Source of the DNA: Lachnospiraceae bacterium | GTDB lineage: Bacteria; Bacillota; Clostridia; Lachnospirales; Lachnospiraceae | Assembly (NCBI GenBank): GCA_004557975.1 | Contig: SFEV01000044.1 | Coordinates: forward strand, 1 to 22,296 | DNA length: 22,296 bases | Direction: 5' to 3' | Shown here: in pieces, positions 1 through 7,401 of the stretch | How the letters are laid out: each line of letters starts with the position of its first letter | How positions within the stretch are numbered: the first letter of the stretch is position 1 | Position numbers and translations under genes: made by a program | Notes under the pieces: generated by a model | Told to the model about the DNA's origin: nothing | Database searches by the model: none | What the model saw: only the letters and a program-made list of their open reading frames with translations

Positions 1-2
1 AG

Positions 3-1715
3 TGGAGTGAAAATGGAAAGCAGCAGAGCAAATATATCAGAGAATCAGAGGAGCAGAAGATTCTTTCTCAGATAGAAGAACGAAAACACCTGGAAAAAGA
101 ATATGAACGGCTGATTTCAGGGGAACCATCATTGACGGAAGAAGAAAAGCCGGAGTTTTTTACCAATGTGAAGACAGGGGAGGCTCTGATTCCGGCATGT
201 GAGATGGTGACAAGATATGGACAACGGGAATGTATTGCTTTACTGAAGAAATATCTGGCATCAGATGCTGCAGGACGCGTCTGTCTGGTGTTTGGACTCA
301 GAAGAACCGGAAAGACCACTATGATTTTTCAGGCGATTTCAGAATTGCCCAAAGACAGGACGGCATATATCAAGATTATGAGTTCCAATACGATGGCTGA
401 ACTGAACAAAGACCTGAAAAAGCTTTCGGAACTTAAATTTAAATATGTATTCATTGATGATGTCACTCTTCTGGAAGATTTCATTGATGGAGCATCTCTT
501 TTTTCGGATGTTTATGCAATGTTTGGCATGAAACTTGTGCTTTCAGGCACAGATTCGCTGGGATTTGCGATTGCGGAGCAGGAAGAACTATATGACCGTT
601 CGGTCACAATTCATACGACATTTATTCCTTTCAGAGAATATTCAAGACTTCTTGGAATTCATGATATTGACGAGTATATCCGATATGGAGGAACATTTCG
701 TGTCGGAGAAACAGACTTTGATGATCCTGAACTGATGGACGAAGGCGTGTCATTCAGGGATGACGAAAGTACAAGGAGATATATTGATACAGCTATAGCC
801 CGGAACATTCAGCACTCTTTGGCATGCTATCAGTCAGGGGGACATTTCAGACACCTGATTGATCTTTACCAGGCACAGGAATTGACGAATGCTGTTAACC
901 GGATCATTGAAGACATGAATCATCGTTTCCTGATATCCGTATTGATCAGGGACTTCAAGTCACATGATATGGGTTCGGCGGCACAACTGGAGCGTAAGCA
1001 GGCAGCCCTGGACGGACGGGACAGTATTCTTGATGAAATTGATTTGAAAACAGTGACAGAAAAACTGATGAATATTCCGGATATCCGGAATTCTGGTGAT
1101 CTTACGGTCAGAATTACAGAGGATCATGTGACAGAAATTAAAGAATATCTGCAGATGCTGGAATTGATTATGAATATTCCGTCAGAAGGAATTGGTACGA
1201 AGACTCCGACGGAGAATATCGTTTTTACACAGCCGGGAATGAGATACTGTCAGGCGCAGGCACTTGTATATTCACTCATGAAAGACAGGATATTTCGGAG
1301 ATATCCTGCGGCAGAGAGGAAAAGGATTTGTGATAAGATTCTGGAAGAGGTACGCGGCAGGATGCTGGAAGAGATTGTTCTGCTGGAAACAATAAAAGTA
1401 CTGCCAAAAGAAAAAAGGGCATTTAAGCTGCTGTTTCCTGCAGGAGAATTTGATATGGTTGTGGCTGATATGGAAGAGATATCCTGTGAGATATACGAGA
1501 TTAAGCATACGGATCAGATATTTGCAAACCAGTACAGACATCTGATTGATGAAGAAAAGTGCAGCAGCACGATTCATGAATACGGTCCGATCCGGAAAAA
1601 GATTGTTTTATACAGAGGACCTGATCAGGAAGTAGATCAGATTTCTTATCGGAATGTGACGAATTATCTGGAAAATATATTATCTAAGAGGAGGGAAAAC
1701 ATTGTTTACCTGTAA
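3..1715 (+). CDS. AAA-type ATPase with C-terminal PD-(D/E)xK-like domain, 5' end outside the window
   Basis: The reading frame is open from the left edge, has no ATG there, and the residues before the first possible start (a TTG at 132, product 527 aa) are charged and coding-like, so I treat the gene as cut by the window edge. Numbered from that TTG, the protein has a Walker A motif GLRRTGKTT (55-63), a Walker B strand YVFIDD (105-110) and a sensor-like LVLSGTDS (135-142). Near the end, D441 and the triad E456-I-K458 (YEIKH) resemble a PD-(D/E)xK nuclease core, as in the archaeal-ATPase/DUF4143-type families. These proteins are usually accessory genes whose targets are unknown; no DNA or protein target can be read from the sequence. 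The 3' end overlaps the next gene by 14 nt. The ATPase call is firm; the nuclease-like domain is inferred from spacing of acidic and Lys residues. Confidence 0.75.
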   Translation, partial: WSENGKQQSKYIRESEEQKILSQIEERKHLEKEYERLISGEPSLTEEEKPEFFTNVKTGEALIPACEMVTRYGQRECIALLKKYLASDAAGRVCLVFGLRRTGKTTMIFQAISELPKDRTAYIKIMSSNTMAELNKDLKKLSELKFKYVFIDDVTLLEDFIDGASLFSDVYAMFGMKLVLSGTDSLGFAIAEQEELYDRSVTIHTTFIPFREYSRLLGIHDIDEYIRYGGTFRVGETDFDDPELMDEGVSFRDDESTRRYIDTAIARNIQHSLACYQSGGHFRHLIDLYQAQELTNAVNRIIEDMNHRFLISVLIRDFKSHDMGSAAQLERKQAALDGRDSILDEIDLKTVTEKLMNIPDIRNSGDLTVRITEDHVTEIKEYLQMLELIMNIPSEGIGTKTPTENIVFTQPGMRYCQAQALVYSLMKDRIFRRYPAAERKRICDKILEEVRGRMLEEIVLLETIKVLPKEKRAFKLLFPAGEFDMVVADMEEISCEIYEIKHTDQIFANQYRHLIDEEKCSSTIHEYGPIRKKIVLYRGPDQEVDQISYRNVTNYLENILSKRRENIVYL

Positions 1716-2550
1716 AGAGTATCGAAAAGTAAAGACTCTGGAGGAAGCATGGGAGCTGAATCAGAAGAGGAGCAATCAGCTGATTGGCGGTATGCTCTGG
1801 GTGAAGATGGGACAGCGCAGCGTTCAGACTGTCATAGACCTGTCGGACCTCGGTCTGGATCAGATAGAGGAGACGGAGGAGGAATTCAGCATCGGATGTA
1901 TGGCGACACTGCGTCAGCTGGAGCTTCACGAGGGGCTGAATGTGTATACGCAGGGTGCCGTCAGGGAGAGCGTCCGCCATATTGTGGGAGTTCAGTTCAG
2001 GAATCTTGCAACGGTGGGAGGAAGTATTTTCGGGCGGTTTGGTTTTTCTGATGTGCTGACCATGTTCCTTGCCATGGATACGTATGTGGAACTGTATAAG
2101 GGAGGCGTGGTACCGCTTGCCCGGTTTGTGGAGATGAAGCGCGACAGGGATATTCTGGTCCGCGTGATTGTAAAGAAAGGAAACGGCAGATTTGCTTACC
2201 AGTCCATGCGGAATACGAAGACGGATTTTCCTGTGCTGGCAGTGGCAGTATCGGCAGCAGGAGACAGGCTGCGCATCAGTGTCGGTGCAAGGCCGGCGCG
2301 GGCCATGCTGCTGACAGTTTCGTCGGAGAAAATCTGTGATGCTGCTGCAGAGGTATGCCGTGCCGCCGGACAGATTCTGTCAGGTGAGGGAACAGAAGAT
2401 GATGCAGTACTGATCGGTGCGTATGTATCACAGAGTGTTCCGACGGGTTCAAATCTGCGCGGAAGTGCACAGTACCGCAGTCATCTTGTGCAGGTACTCG
2501 TCAAACGTGCCTGCCTTGAGACAGGAGGAAAGGCCGCCGAACAGAGGTGA
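1702..2550 (+). CDS. Xanthine dehydrogenase family, FAD-binding subunit
   Basis: This 282-aa protein is the flavin subunit of a molybdenum hydroxylase (XdhB/CoxM/HcrB type); it takes electrons from the 2Fe-2S subunit and passes them to an acceptor such as NAD+. The N-terminal FAD-domain glycine turn is IGGMLWVKMG (about 28-37), where many relatives have AGGTDL, and the second FAD motif is RNLATVGGSIFGRFGFSD (about 95-112). The start is a TTG with AAGAGGAGGG at 1686-1695, six bases upstream, so the TTG is well supported. The frame begins inside the end of the preceding ATPase gene, and the stop is followed after 32 nt by the 2Fe-2S subunit gene. There is no insertion for an extra 4Fe-4S cluster as in 4-hydroxybenzoyl-CoA reductase. 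The family is certain; the substrate is not visible. Confidence 0.88.
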   Translation: MFTCKEYRKVKTLEEAWELNQKRSNQLIGGMLWVKMGQRSVQTVIDLSDLGLDQIEETEEEFSIGCMATLRQLELHEGLNVYTQGAVRESVRHIVGVQFRNLATVGGSIFGRFGFSDVLTMFLAMDTYVELYKGGVVPLARFVEMKRDRDILVRVIVKKGNGRFAYQSMRNTKTDFPVLAVAVSAAGDRLRISVGARPARAMLLTVSSEKICDAAAEVCRAAGQILSGEGTEDDAVLIGAYVSQSVPTGSNLRGSAQYRSHLVQVLVKRACLETGGKAAEQR

Positions 2551-2582
2551 GGAGGCAGCTCAGAATACAGGAGGAAACAGAG

Positions 2583-3050
2583 ATGAATATATCGATGATC
2601 TTAAACGGAAAAAAGATTCAGGCGGATATCGATCCGGATATGCTGCTGATCGATTTTGTCCGTTCACAGAACTGTCCAAGTGTGAAGCGCGGCTGTGAGA
2701 CAGCAAACTGCGGTCTGTGTACCGTATTTCTGGATGACCGGCCTGTGCTGTCCTGCTCCGTCCTGGCGGCGCGTGCGGACGGCAGAAAGGTGACGACGCT
2801 GGAAGGGCTTCAGGAGGAGGCGTATGAGTTCGGACAGTTTATTGCAGACCAGGGCGCGGAGCAGTGCGGCTTCTGCAATCCCGGATTTGTGATGAATGCA
2901 ATTGCGCTTTTCCGGGAGAATCCTGATCCCGGTGTGGAGGAAATCAAAGAATATCTTTCCGGCAATCTCTGCCGCTGTTCCGGATATGAAGGGCAGCTGC
3001 GCGGAATTCTGGCATTTCTGGAATGGAAGAAGGGAGGAAAGCAGTCATGA
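2583..3050 (+). CDS. Xanthine dehydrogenase family, 2Fe-2S subunit
   Basis: This 155-aa protein is the small iron-sulfur subunit that carries electrons from the molybdenum centre to FAD. All eight cluster cysteines are present. The plant-ferredoxin-type cluster has C38-x4-C43-x2-C46-x11-C58, in KRGCETANCGLC. The second cluster has C95-x2-C98-x31-C130-x-C132, in QCGFCNPGF and LCRCSGY. The length matches the family. I chose the ATG at 2583 because ACAGGAGGAAACAG sits directly upstream; a longer version starting at a GTG at 2547 would add 12 residues lacking homology and would overlap the previous stop. The stop overlaps the start of the molybdopterin subunit (ATGA), a sign of translational coupling and of one complex. 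Confidence 0.95.
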   Translation: MNISMILNGKKIQADIDPDMLLIDFVRSQNCPSVKRGCETANCGLCTVFLDDRPVLSCSVLAARADGRKVTTLEGLQEEAYEFGQFIADQGAEQCGFCNPGFVMNAIALFRENPDPGVEEIKEYLSGNLCRCSGYEGQLRGILAFLEWKKGGKQS

Positions 3051-5332
3051 AAACAGTCAATCAGCCTTTGCGGAAGAAGGACGCAATGCAGCTTCTGACG
3101 GGGCAGCCGGTCTATGTGAATGATCTGGCGCCGGACAACTGCCTGATTGTAAAACTGCTGCGCTCCCCGCATCCCAATGCAATCATTGAGGAAATCAAAA
3201 CAGACACGGCAAAAAAGGTGCCGGGAATCGAAGCTGTTTTTACGTGGGAGGATGTTCCTCAGGACGGGCCGCGCTTTACACTGGCAGGACAGACATATCC
3301 GGAGCCGAGCCCTCAGGACCGTCTGGTGCTGGACCGGCATGTGCGTTTTATCGGTGATCCGGTTGCCATTGTGGCAGGCAGGGACGAAAAGTGTGTAAAC
3401 AGGGCGCTTCGGATGATCAAGGTAAAATACCAGGTGCTGGAGCCGGTGCTTGATTTCCGCACTGCGAAGGATAATCCTGTTCTTGTCCATCCGGAGGATA
3501 ACTGGGAAGCACTATGTCCGGTGGGAGCGGACAATAAGCGAAATCTCTGTGCCCACGATGAGTGCGGAAACGGTGATGTGGAAGCCGTTCTCGGGGACTG
3601 TGATATTGTGCTGGATCGCACGTACCACACAAAGGCAGTGCAGCAGACGATGATGGAGACGTTCCGCACCTTCTGTACAATTGATACGTATGGGAGGTTG
3701 CATGTGGTAAGTTCGACACAGATTGTATTCCACTGCCGCAGAATCATTGCGAAGGCGCTGGGTATTCCGAAATCAAAGGTGCGTGTGGAAAAGACGCGTG
3801 TCGGAGGAGGATTCGGTGCAAAACAGACGGCAGTTATAGAGATTTATCCTGCATTTGTGACATGGAAAACAAAAAAGCCTTCCAAACTGATTTTCAGCCG
3901 GAAGGAGACACAGACGGCGTCCTCACCCCGCCATGAGATGGAAGTGCGGGTACGGCTCGGCGCCATGAACGATGGAAGAATCCGCGCCATTGATATGTAC
4001 ACGCTGTCCAACACAGGAGCATACGGAGAGCATGGTCCGACAACGGTGGGACTTTCCGGACATAAATCCATTCCGCTGTACGGAAAGGCGGAAGCATTCC
4101 GGTTTATCAGTGATGTGGTCTATACGAATGAGATGTCGGCGGGGGCGTACCGCGGCTACGGGGCCACACAGGGCCTGTACGCCGTCGAGACGACGGTCAA
4201 TGAGCTGGCAGACATTCTGCATATGAATCCTGTTGCATTGCGGGAACAGAATATTGTAAAGGAAGGTGATTTCATGCCTGCCTATTACGGGGAGACCAAC
4301 ACAAGCTGCGCCCTTGACCGGTGCATTGCCAGGGTGAAGGAAATGATCGGCTGGGATGAAAAATATCCGTGCCGCGACATGGGCAACGGAAAGGTGCGCG
4401 CCGTCGGCATGGGACTTGCAATGCAGGGCTCCTGTATTTCCGGTGTGGATGTGGGCTCCGCATCCCTGAAAATGAATGATGAGGGATTTTATACACTGCG
4501 CATCGGGGCAGCCGATATGGGAACGGGATGTGATACGATTCTGGCTCAGATCGCAGCCGAGGTGCTGGAGTGTGATTATGACGATATTACAGTATTCGGA
4601 GCAGACACAGACGCATCGCCTTATGATTCAGGATCTTACGCATCCAGCACGACGTTTGTCACAGGCAAGGCAACAGAGCGCGCTGCGCTGCGGCTGCGGG
4701 AACAGATCTGTGCCCTCGGTGCACAGCTTCTTTCCTGTGAGGAGGATCAGGTGGTGTTTGACGGAGAATATGTGATCTGCGAAGCCACCGGCAAAAAGGT
4801 CAGCCGGATGGATATTGCCACTGCGTCCATGTGCGGCAACGAGATTGCTCTGGAGGCTGTGGAGACTCACAGCTCTCCCACTTCCCCGCCTCCGTTTATG
4901 GCGGGAGCCGTGGAGCTTGAGGTGGATCTGGAGACGGGAGGCGTCGAGGTGATTCAGTATGCGGCAGCCGTAGACTGTGGAACGCCGATCAATCCGAATC
5001 TCGGCCGGATACAGGCAGAGGGCGGAATCGTCCAGGGAATCGGCATGGTGCTCAGTGAGGATATCACATATAAGGGCGGAAAGGTTCTGGAAAATTCACT
5101 GATGCAGTATAAGATTCCGACCCGCCTGGATATGGGAAGAATTCATGTGGAATTTGAGAGCAGCTACGAGCATCAGGGTCCCTTCGGGGCAAAATCCATC
5201 GGAGAGGTCGTCATCAACACACCGCTTCCTGCAATCACAGCTGCGATTCACAATGCTACAGGAATCTGGTTCAGAGAGCTTCCGATTACGCCGGAACAGA
5301 TTGTCATGAGGCGGATGGAACAGAACGCGTAA
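3047..5332 (+). CDS. Xanthine dehydrogenase family, molybdopterin-binding catalytic subunit
   Basis: This 761-aa protein is the large subunit, which binds the molybdopterin cofactor and hydroxylates an aromatic heterocycle or aldehyde using water. Visible family signatures are VGGGFGAKQ (252-260), GAYRGYGATQ (366-375), MGTGCDT (491-497), PTSPPPFMAGAVE (611-623), QGIGMVLSED (663-672) and GPFGAKSIGE (711-720). The last contains the expected base-catalytic glutamate, E720. The length equals that of three-subunit bacterial enzymes. The ATG at 3047 overlaps the upstream stop and has GGGAGG about 8 nt before it; a GTG start at 3023 in the same frame has no such support. There is no Mo-cofactor synthesis gene in the window. 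Xanthine is the default family substrate, but other purines or N-heterocycles are equally possible. Confidence 0.93.
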   Translation: MKTVNQPLRKKDAMQLLTGQPVYVNDLAPDNCLIVKLLRSPHPNAIIEEIKTDTAKKVPGIEAVFTWEDVPQDGPRFTLAGQTYPEPSPQDRLVLDRHVRFIGDPVAIVAGRDEKCVNRALRMIKVKYQVLEPVLDFRTAKDNPVLVHPEDNWEALCPVGADNKRNLCAHDECGNGDVEAVLGDCDIVLDRTYHTKAVQQTMMETFRTFCTIDTYGRLHVVSSTQIVFHCRRIIAKALGIPKSKVRVEKTRVGGGFGAKQTAVIEIYPAFVTWKTKKPSKLIFSRKETQTASSPRHEMEVRVRLGAMNDGRIRAIDMYTLSNTGAYGEHGPTTVGLSGHKSIPLYGKAEAFRFISDVVYTNEMSAGAYRGYGATQGLYAVETTVNELADILHMNPVALREQNIVKEGDFMPAYYGETNTSCALDRCIARVKEMIGWDEKYPCRDMGNGKVRAVGMGLAMQGSCISGVDVGSASLKMNDEGFYTLRIGAADMGTGCDTILAQIAAEVLECDYDDITVFGADTDASPYDSGSYASSTTFVTGKATERAALRLREQICALGAQLLSCEEDQVVFDGEYVICEATGKKVSRMDIATASMCGNEIALEAVETHSSPTSPPPFMAGAVELEVDLETGGVEVIQYAAAVDCGTPINPNLGRIQAEGGIVQGIGMVLSEDITYKGGKVLENSLMQYKIPTRLDMGRIHVEFESSYEHQGPFGAKSIGEVVINTPLPAITAAIHNATGIWFRELPITPEQIVMRRMEQNA

Positions 5333-5367
5333 GTCGATGTCTGGTGTACAGAAACGAAATTTCAGTA

Positions 5368-5396
5368 TTGACAAATTTTTTCACGTTCATTACAAT
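5368..5396 (+). promoter_or_regulatory. Vegetative promoter for the proS T-box transcript
   Basis: A perfect -35 box TTGACA (5368-5373), a 17-bp spacer and a -10 box TACAAT (5391-5396) lie 35 nt after the end of the molybdopterin subunit gene. Transcription would begin near 5403, just before the T-box leader. This indicates that proS is transcribed separately from the xdh genes. Confidence 0.75.
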
Positions 5397-5402
5397 GGGC
5401 GA

Positions 5403-5627
5403 TAGACAGGCGATGAAGAAGATCAGTAATCCAGAGAGCGTCTTTCAGAGAGAAGCCGGGTGGTGCGAGGCTTTGGACAGCGGGGATGAACCGGCTTTGG
5501 AGCCACTGCAGGAAACTGCAGCGCAGTCCGGCGTTAAAGGCAGAATGAAGTGAACAGCAGGCGCTGTTAATAAGGGTGGTACCGCCGGTATTCCGGTCCC
5601 TTGCGGGGGCAGGATTCCGGCGGTTTT
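5403..5627 (+). promoter_or_regulatory. T-box riboswitch (tRNA-Pro sensing) upstream of proS
   Basis: The leader contains the canonical T-box sequence AAGGGTGGTACCGC at 5572-5585, which pairs with the free 3' end of uncharged tRNA. Upstream, the stem I elements AGTAA (5387+ region, about 5426-5432), CAGAGAGAAGCC and GGTGGTGCGAGGC are in the usual order. The likely specifier triplet is CCG at 5491-5493, in GATGAACCGGC; CCG is a proline codon, matching the downstream gene. The T-box overlaps the 5' arm of a terminator hairpin. When uncharged tRNA-Pro binds, the antiterminator should form and proS is transcribed; otherwise transcription stops. The class is certain from the T-box and context. The exact specifier position is inferred by alignment to known leaders and would need a folded model. 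Confidence 0.92.
5582..5627 (+). terminator. T-box-controlled intrinsic terminator
   Basis: CCGCCGG (5582-5588) pairs with CCGGCGG (5617-5623), extended inward by imperfect pairing and by the GGTCCC/GGGGC region, and is followed by TTTT. The 5' arm overlaps the T-box sequence, so this hairpin and the antiterminator are mutually exclusive. Confidence 0.85.
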
Positions 5628-5630
5628 GTA

Positions 5631-5661
5631 TTACAGAAAATTCCTCCGGATTTTCCTGTAA
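5631..5661 (+). other. Additional near-perfect hairpin after the T-box terminator
   Basis: TTACAGAAAATTCC and GGATTTTCCTGTAA can pair over about 13 of 14 positions around a three-base loop. No T-run follows, so it is not a normal terminator. It lies in the mRNA leader between the T-box terminator and the proS ribosome binding site, and may affect mRNA stability or processing; this role is inferred. Confidence 0.45.
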
Positions 5662-5740
5662 CACACGAGAGGAAGATATTGCTTCACAATCGTGCCCGGC
5701 GCGGCAAAATATACTCTGTCAGGACAGAAGGAGGAGAAAA

Positions 5741-7180
5741 ATGGCAAAGGAAAAGAAACTTGTAGAGGCGATTACCTCGATGGAGGAGGATTTCGCACAG
5801 TGGTATACGGATGTGGTAAAGAAAGCCGAGCTGATTGATTACACAAGCGTAAAGGGCTGTATGGTTATCAAGCCGGCAGGATATGCGATCTGGGAGAACA
5901 TCCAGCATGAGCTGGACCGCAGATTTAAGGAGACGGGAGTGGAGAATGTATATCTTCCGATGTTCATTCCGGAAAGTCTTCTTCAGAAGGAGAAGGATCA
6001 TGTGGAGGGATTTGCGCCGGAGGTTGCATGGGTGACACACGGCGGACTGGAGCCGCTGCAGGAGCGCATGTGCGTGCGTCCAACGTCGGAGACTCTGTTC
6101 TGCGATTTTTATGCAAATGATATTCATTCCTACCGTGATCTGCCGAAGGTGTACAACCAGTGGTGTTCCGTTGTGAGATGGGAGAAGACCACGAGACCGT
6201 TTCTGCGCTCCAGAGAGTTCCTGTGGCAGGAGGGCCATACGGCACATGCGACGGCTGAGGAGGCAGAACAGCGAACGATCCAGATGCTGAACGTATATGC
6301 AGATTTCTGTGAGGAGGTTCTTGCGATTCCGGTGGTCAAGGGCCGCAAGACGGACAAGGAGAAATTTGCGGGAGCAGAGGCTACCTACACGATTGAATCC
6401 CTGATGCACGACGGAAAGGCACTGCAGTCCGGTACGAGCCACAATTTCGGAGACGGCTTCGCAAAAGCCTTCGGCATTCAGTTTGCAGATAAGGATAATA
6501 CGCTGAAATACGTTCACCAGACTTCCTGGGGTATGACGACACGTATGATCGGTGCCATTATCATGGTACACGGCGACAACAGCGGTCTTGTACTTCCGCC
6601 GAGAATTGCACCGACTCAGGTTATGGTGATTCCGATCCGCCAGCAGCAGGAGGGTGTCCTGGACAAAGCTGCCGAGGTGAGAGACGCTCTGAAGGCTGCA
6701 GGTATCCGCACGAAGGTGGATGATTCTGAAAAGAGCCCGGGATGGAAATTCTCAGAGCAGGAAATGCGCGGAATTCCGGTTCGTATTGAGCTGGGACCGA
6801 AGGATATCGAGGCAGGACAGGCAGTGATTGTGCGCAGAGACACACGTGAAAAGATCGTTGCACCGATTGATGAGCTGGCGCAGAAGGTGGCGGAGGTGCT
6901 TGAGACGATCCAGAAGGATATGCTGGAGCGTGCAAGAGCTCACCGGGAGGCACACACATACGTTGCTGTCAATAAGGAAGAGTTTAAGCAGATTGCAGAC
7001 GAAAAACCGGGCTTTATCAAAGCCATGTGGTGCGGCTGCCAGGAATGTGAGGATGCCATCAAGGAAGAGCTGGGCGTGACCTCCAGATGTATGCCGTTTG
7101 AGCAGGAGAAGCTTGCAGATACATGCGTATACTGCGGAAAACCGGCGAAAAAGATGGTTTACTGGGGCAAGGCATATTAA
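5741..7180 (+). CDS. proS: Prolyl-tRNA synthetase, archaeal/eukaryote-like (ProS type 3)
   Basis: This 479-aa cytoplasmic enzyme charges tRNA-Pro with proline. It lacks the large editing insertion of the E. coli-type enzyme and instead has the short catalytic core plus C-terminal zinc domain of the archaeal/eukaryote-like form. Visible parts are class II motif 1 around VYLPMFIPESLL (70-81), motif 2 in RPFLRSREFLWQEGHTAH (152-169), motif 3 in MTTRMIGAIIMVHGDNSG (265-282), an anticodon-binding domain from about 290 to 400, and a zinc-binding tail with C431/C433/C436, C450, C462 and C465. The chain ends in the typical WGKAY with a terminal tyrosine. The start is the ATG at 5741 after GAAGGAGGAG; the frame is open further upstream, but that stretch is the T-box leader. 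Expression is set by the T-box. Confidence 0.97.
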   Translation: MAKEKKLVEAITSMEEDFAQWYTDVVKKAELIDYTSVKGCMVIKPAGYAIWENIQHELDRRFKETGVENVYLPMFIPESLLQKEKDHVEGFAPEVAWVTHGGLEPLQERMCVRPTSETLFCDFYANDIHSYRDLPKVYNQWCSVVRWEKTTRPFLRSREFLWQEGHTAHATAEEAEQRTIQMLNVYADFCEEVLAIPVVKGRKTDKEKFAGAEATYTIESLMHDGKALQSGTSHNFGDGFAKAFGIQFADKDNTLKYVHQTSWGMTTRMIGAIIMVHGDNSGLVLPPRIAPTQVMVIPIRQQQEGVLDKAAEVRDALKAAGIRTKVDDSEKSPGWKFSEQEMRGIPVRIELGPKDIEAGQAVIVRRDTREKIVAPIDELAQKVAEVLETIQKDMLERARAHREAHTYVAVNKEEFKQIADEKPGFIKAMWCGCQECEDAIKEELGVTSRCMPFEQEKLADTCVYCGKPAKKMVYWGKAY

Positions 7181-7291
7181 AAATGAAGATGCGGATACCG
7201 CGCTTTGAAACGGCGAAGAAGCGAATGAGCGGTTTTGACAGCGGAATCCGCGTCAGACGGACAAATGTTTTTGGAAAATGAAGAAAACTCC

Positions 7292-7320
7292 TTGACAAAT
7301 ATAAAGCAAATGAGTATTAT
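7292..7320 (+). promoter_or_regulatory. Promoter of the liv operon
   Basis: TTGACA (7292-7297), a 17-bp spacer and TATTAT (7315-7320) form a near-consensus vegetative promoter about 80 nt before livK. The predicted transcript starts near 7327, giving a leader of roughly 75 nt. No operator or riboswitch is recognisable in that leader. Confidence 0.78.
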
Positions 7321-7401
7321 TTTCAGTAAATGAGAATCGGAGAGTGTCTGTGTCAGCAGGACCCTTCCGGATTCCAGAAAATAAAACAGGAGGATGGTAT
7401 T

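Noticed and set aside
5576..5740. Upstream in-frame extension of proS by 55 codons
   Set aside because: This stretch is the T-box terminator and leader hairpin; the ATG at 5741 with GAAGGAGGAG begins at the normal ProRS N-terminus.
5684..6571. 295-codon minus-strand open frame
   Set aside because: Antisense to proS, no homology seen and no promoter or ribosome binding site.
7181..7291. Terminator after proS
   Set aside because: There are short GC-rich dyads (GATGCGGAT with ATCCGCGTC) but the pairing is long-range and no T-run follows the stem directly, so I could not support a terminator.
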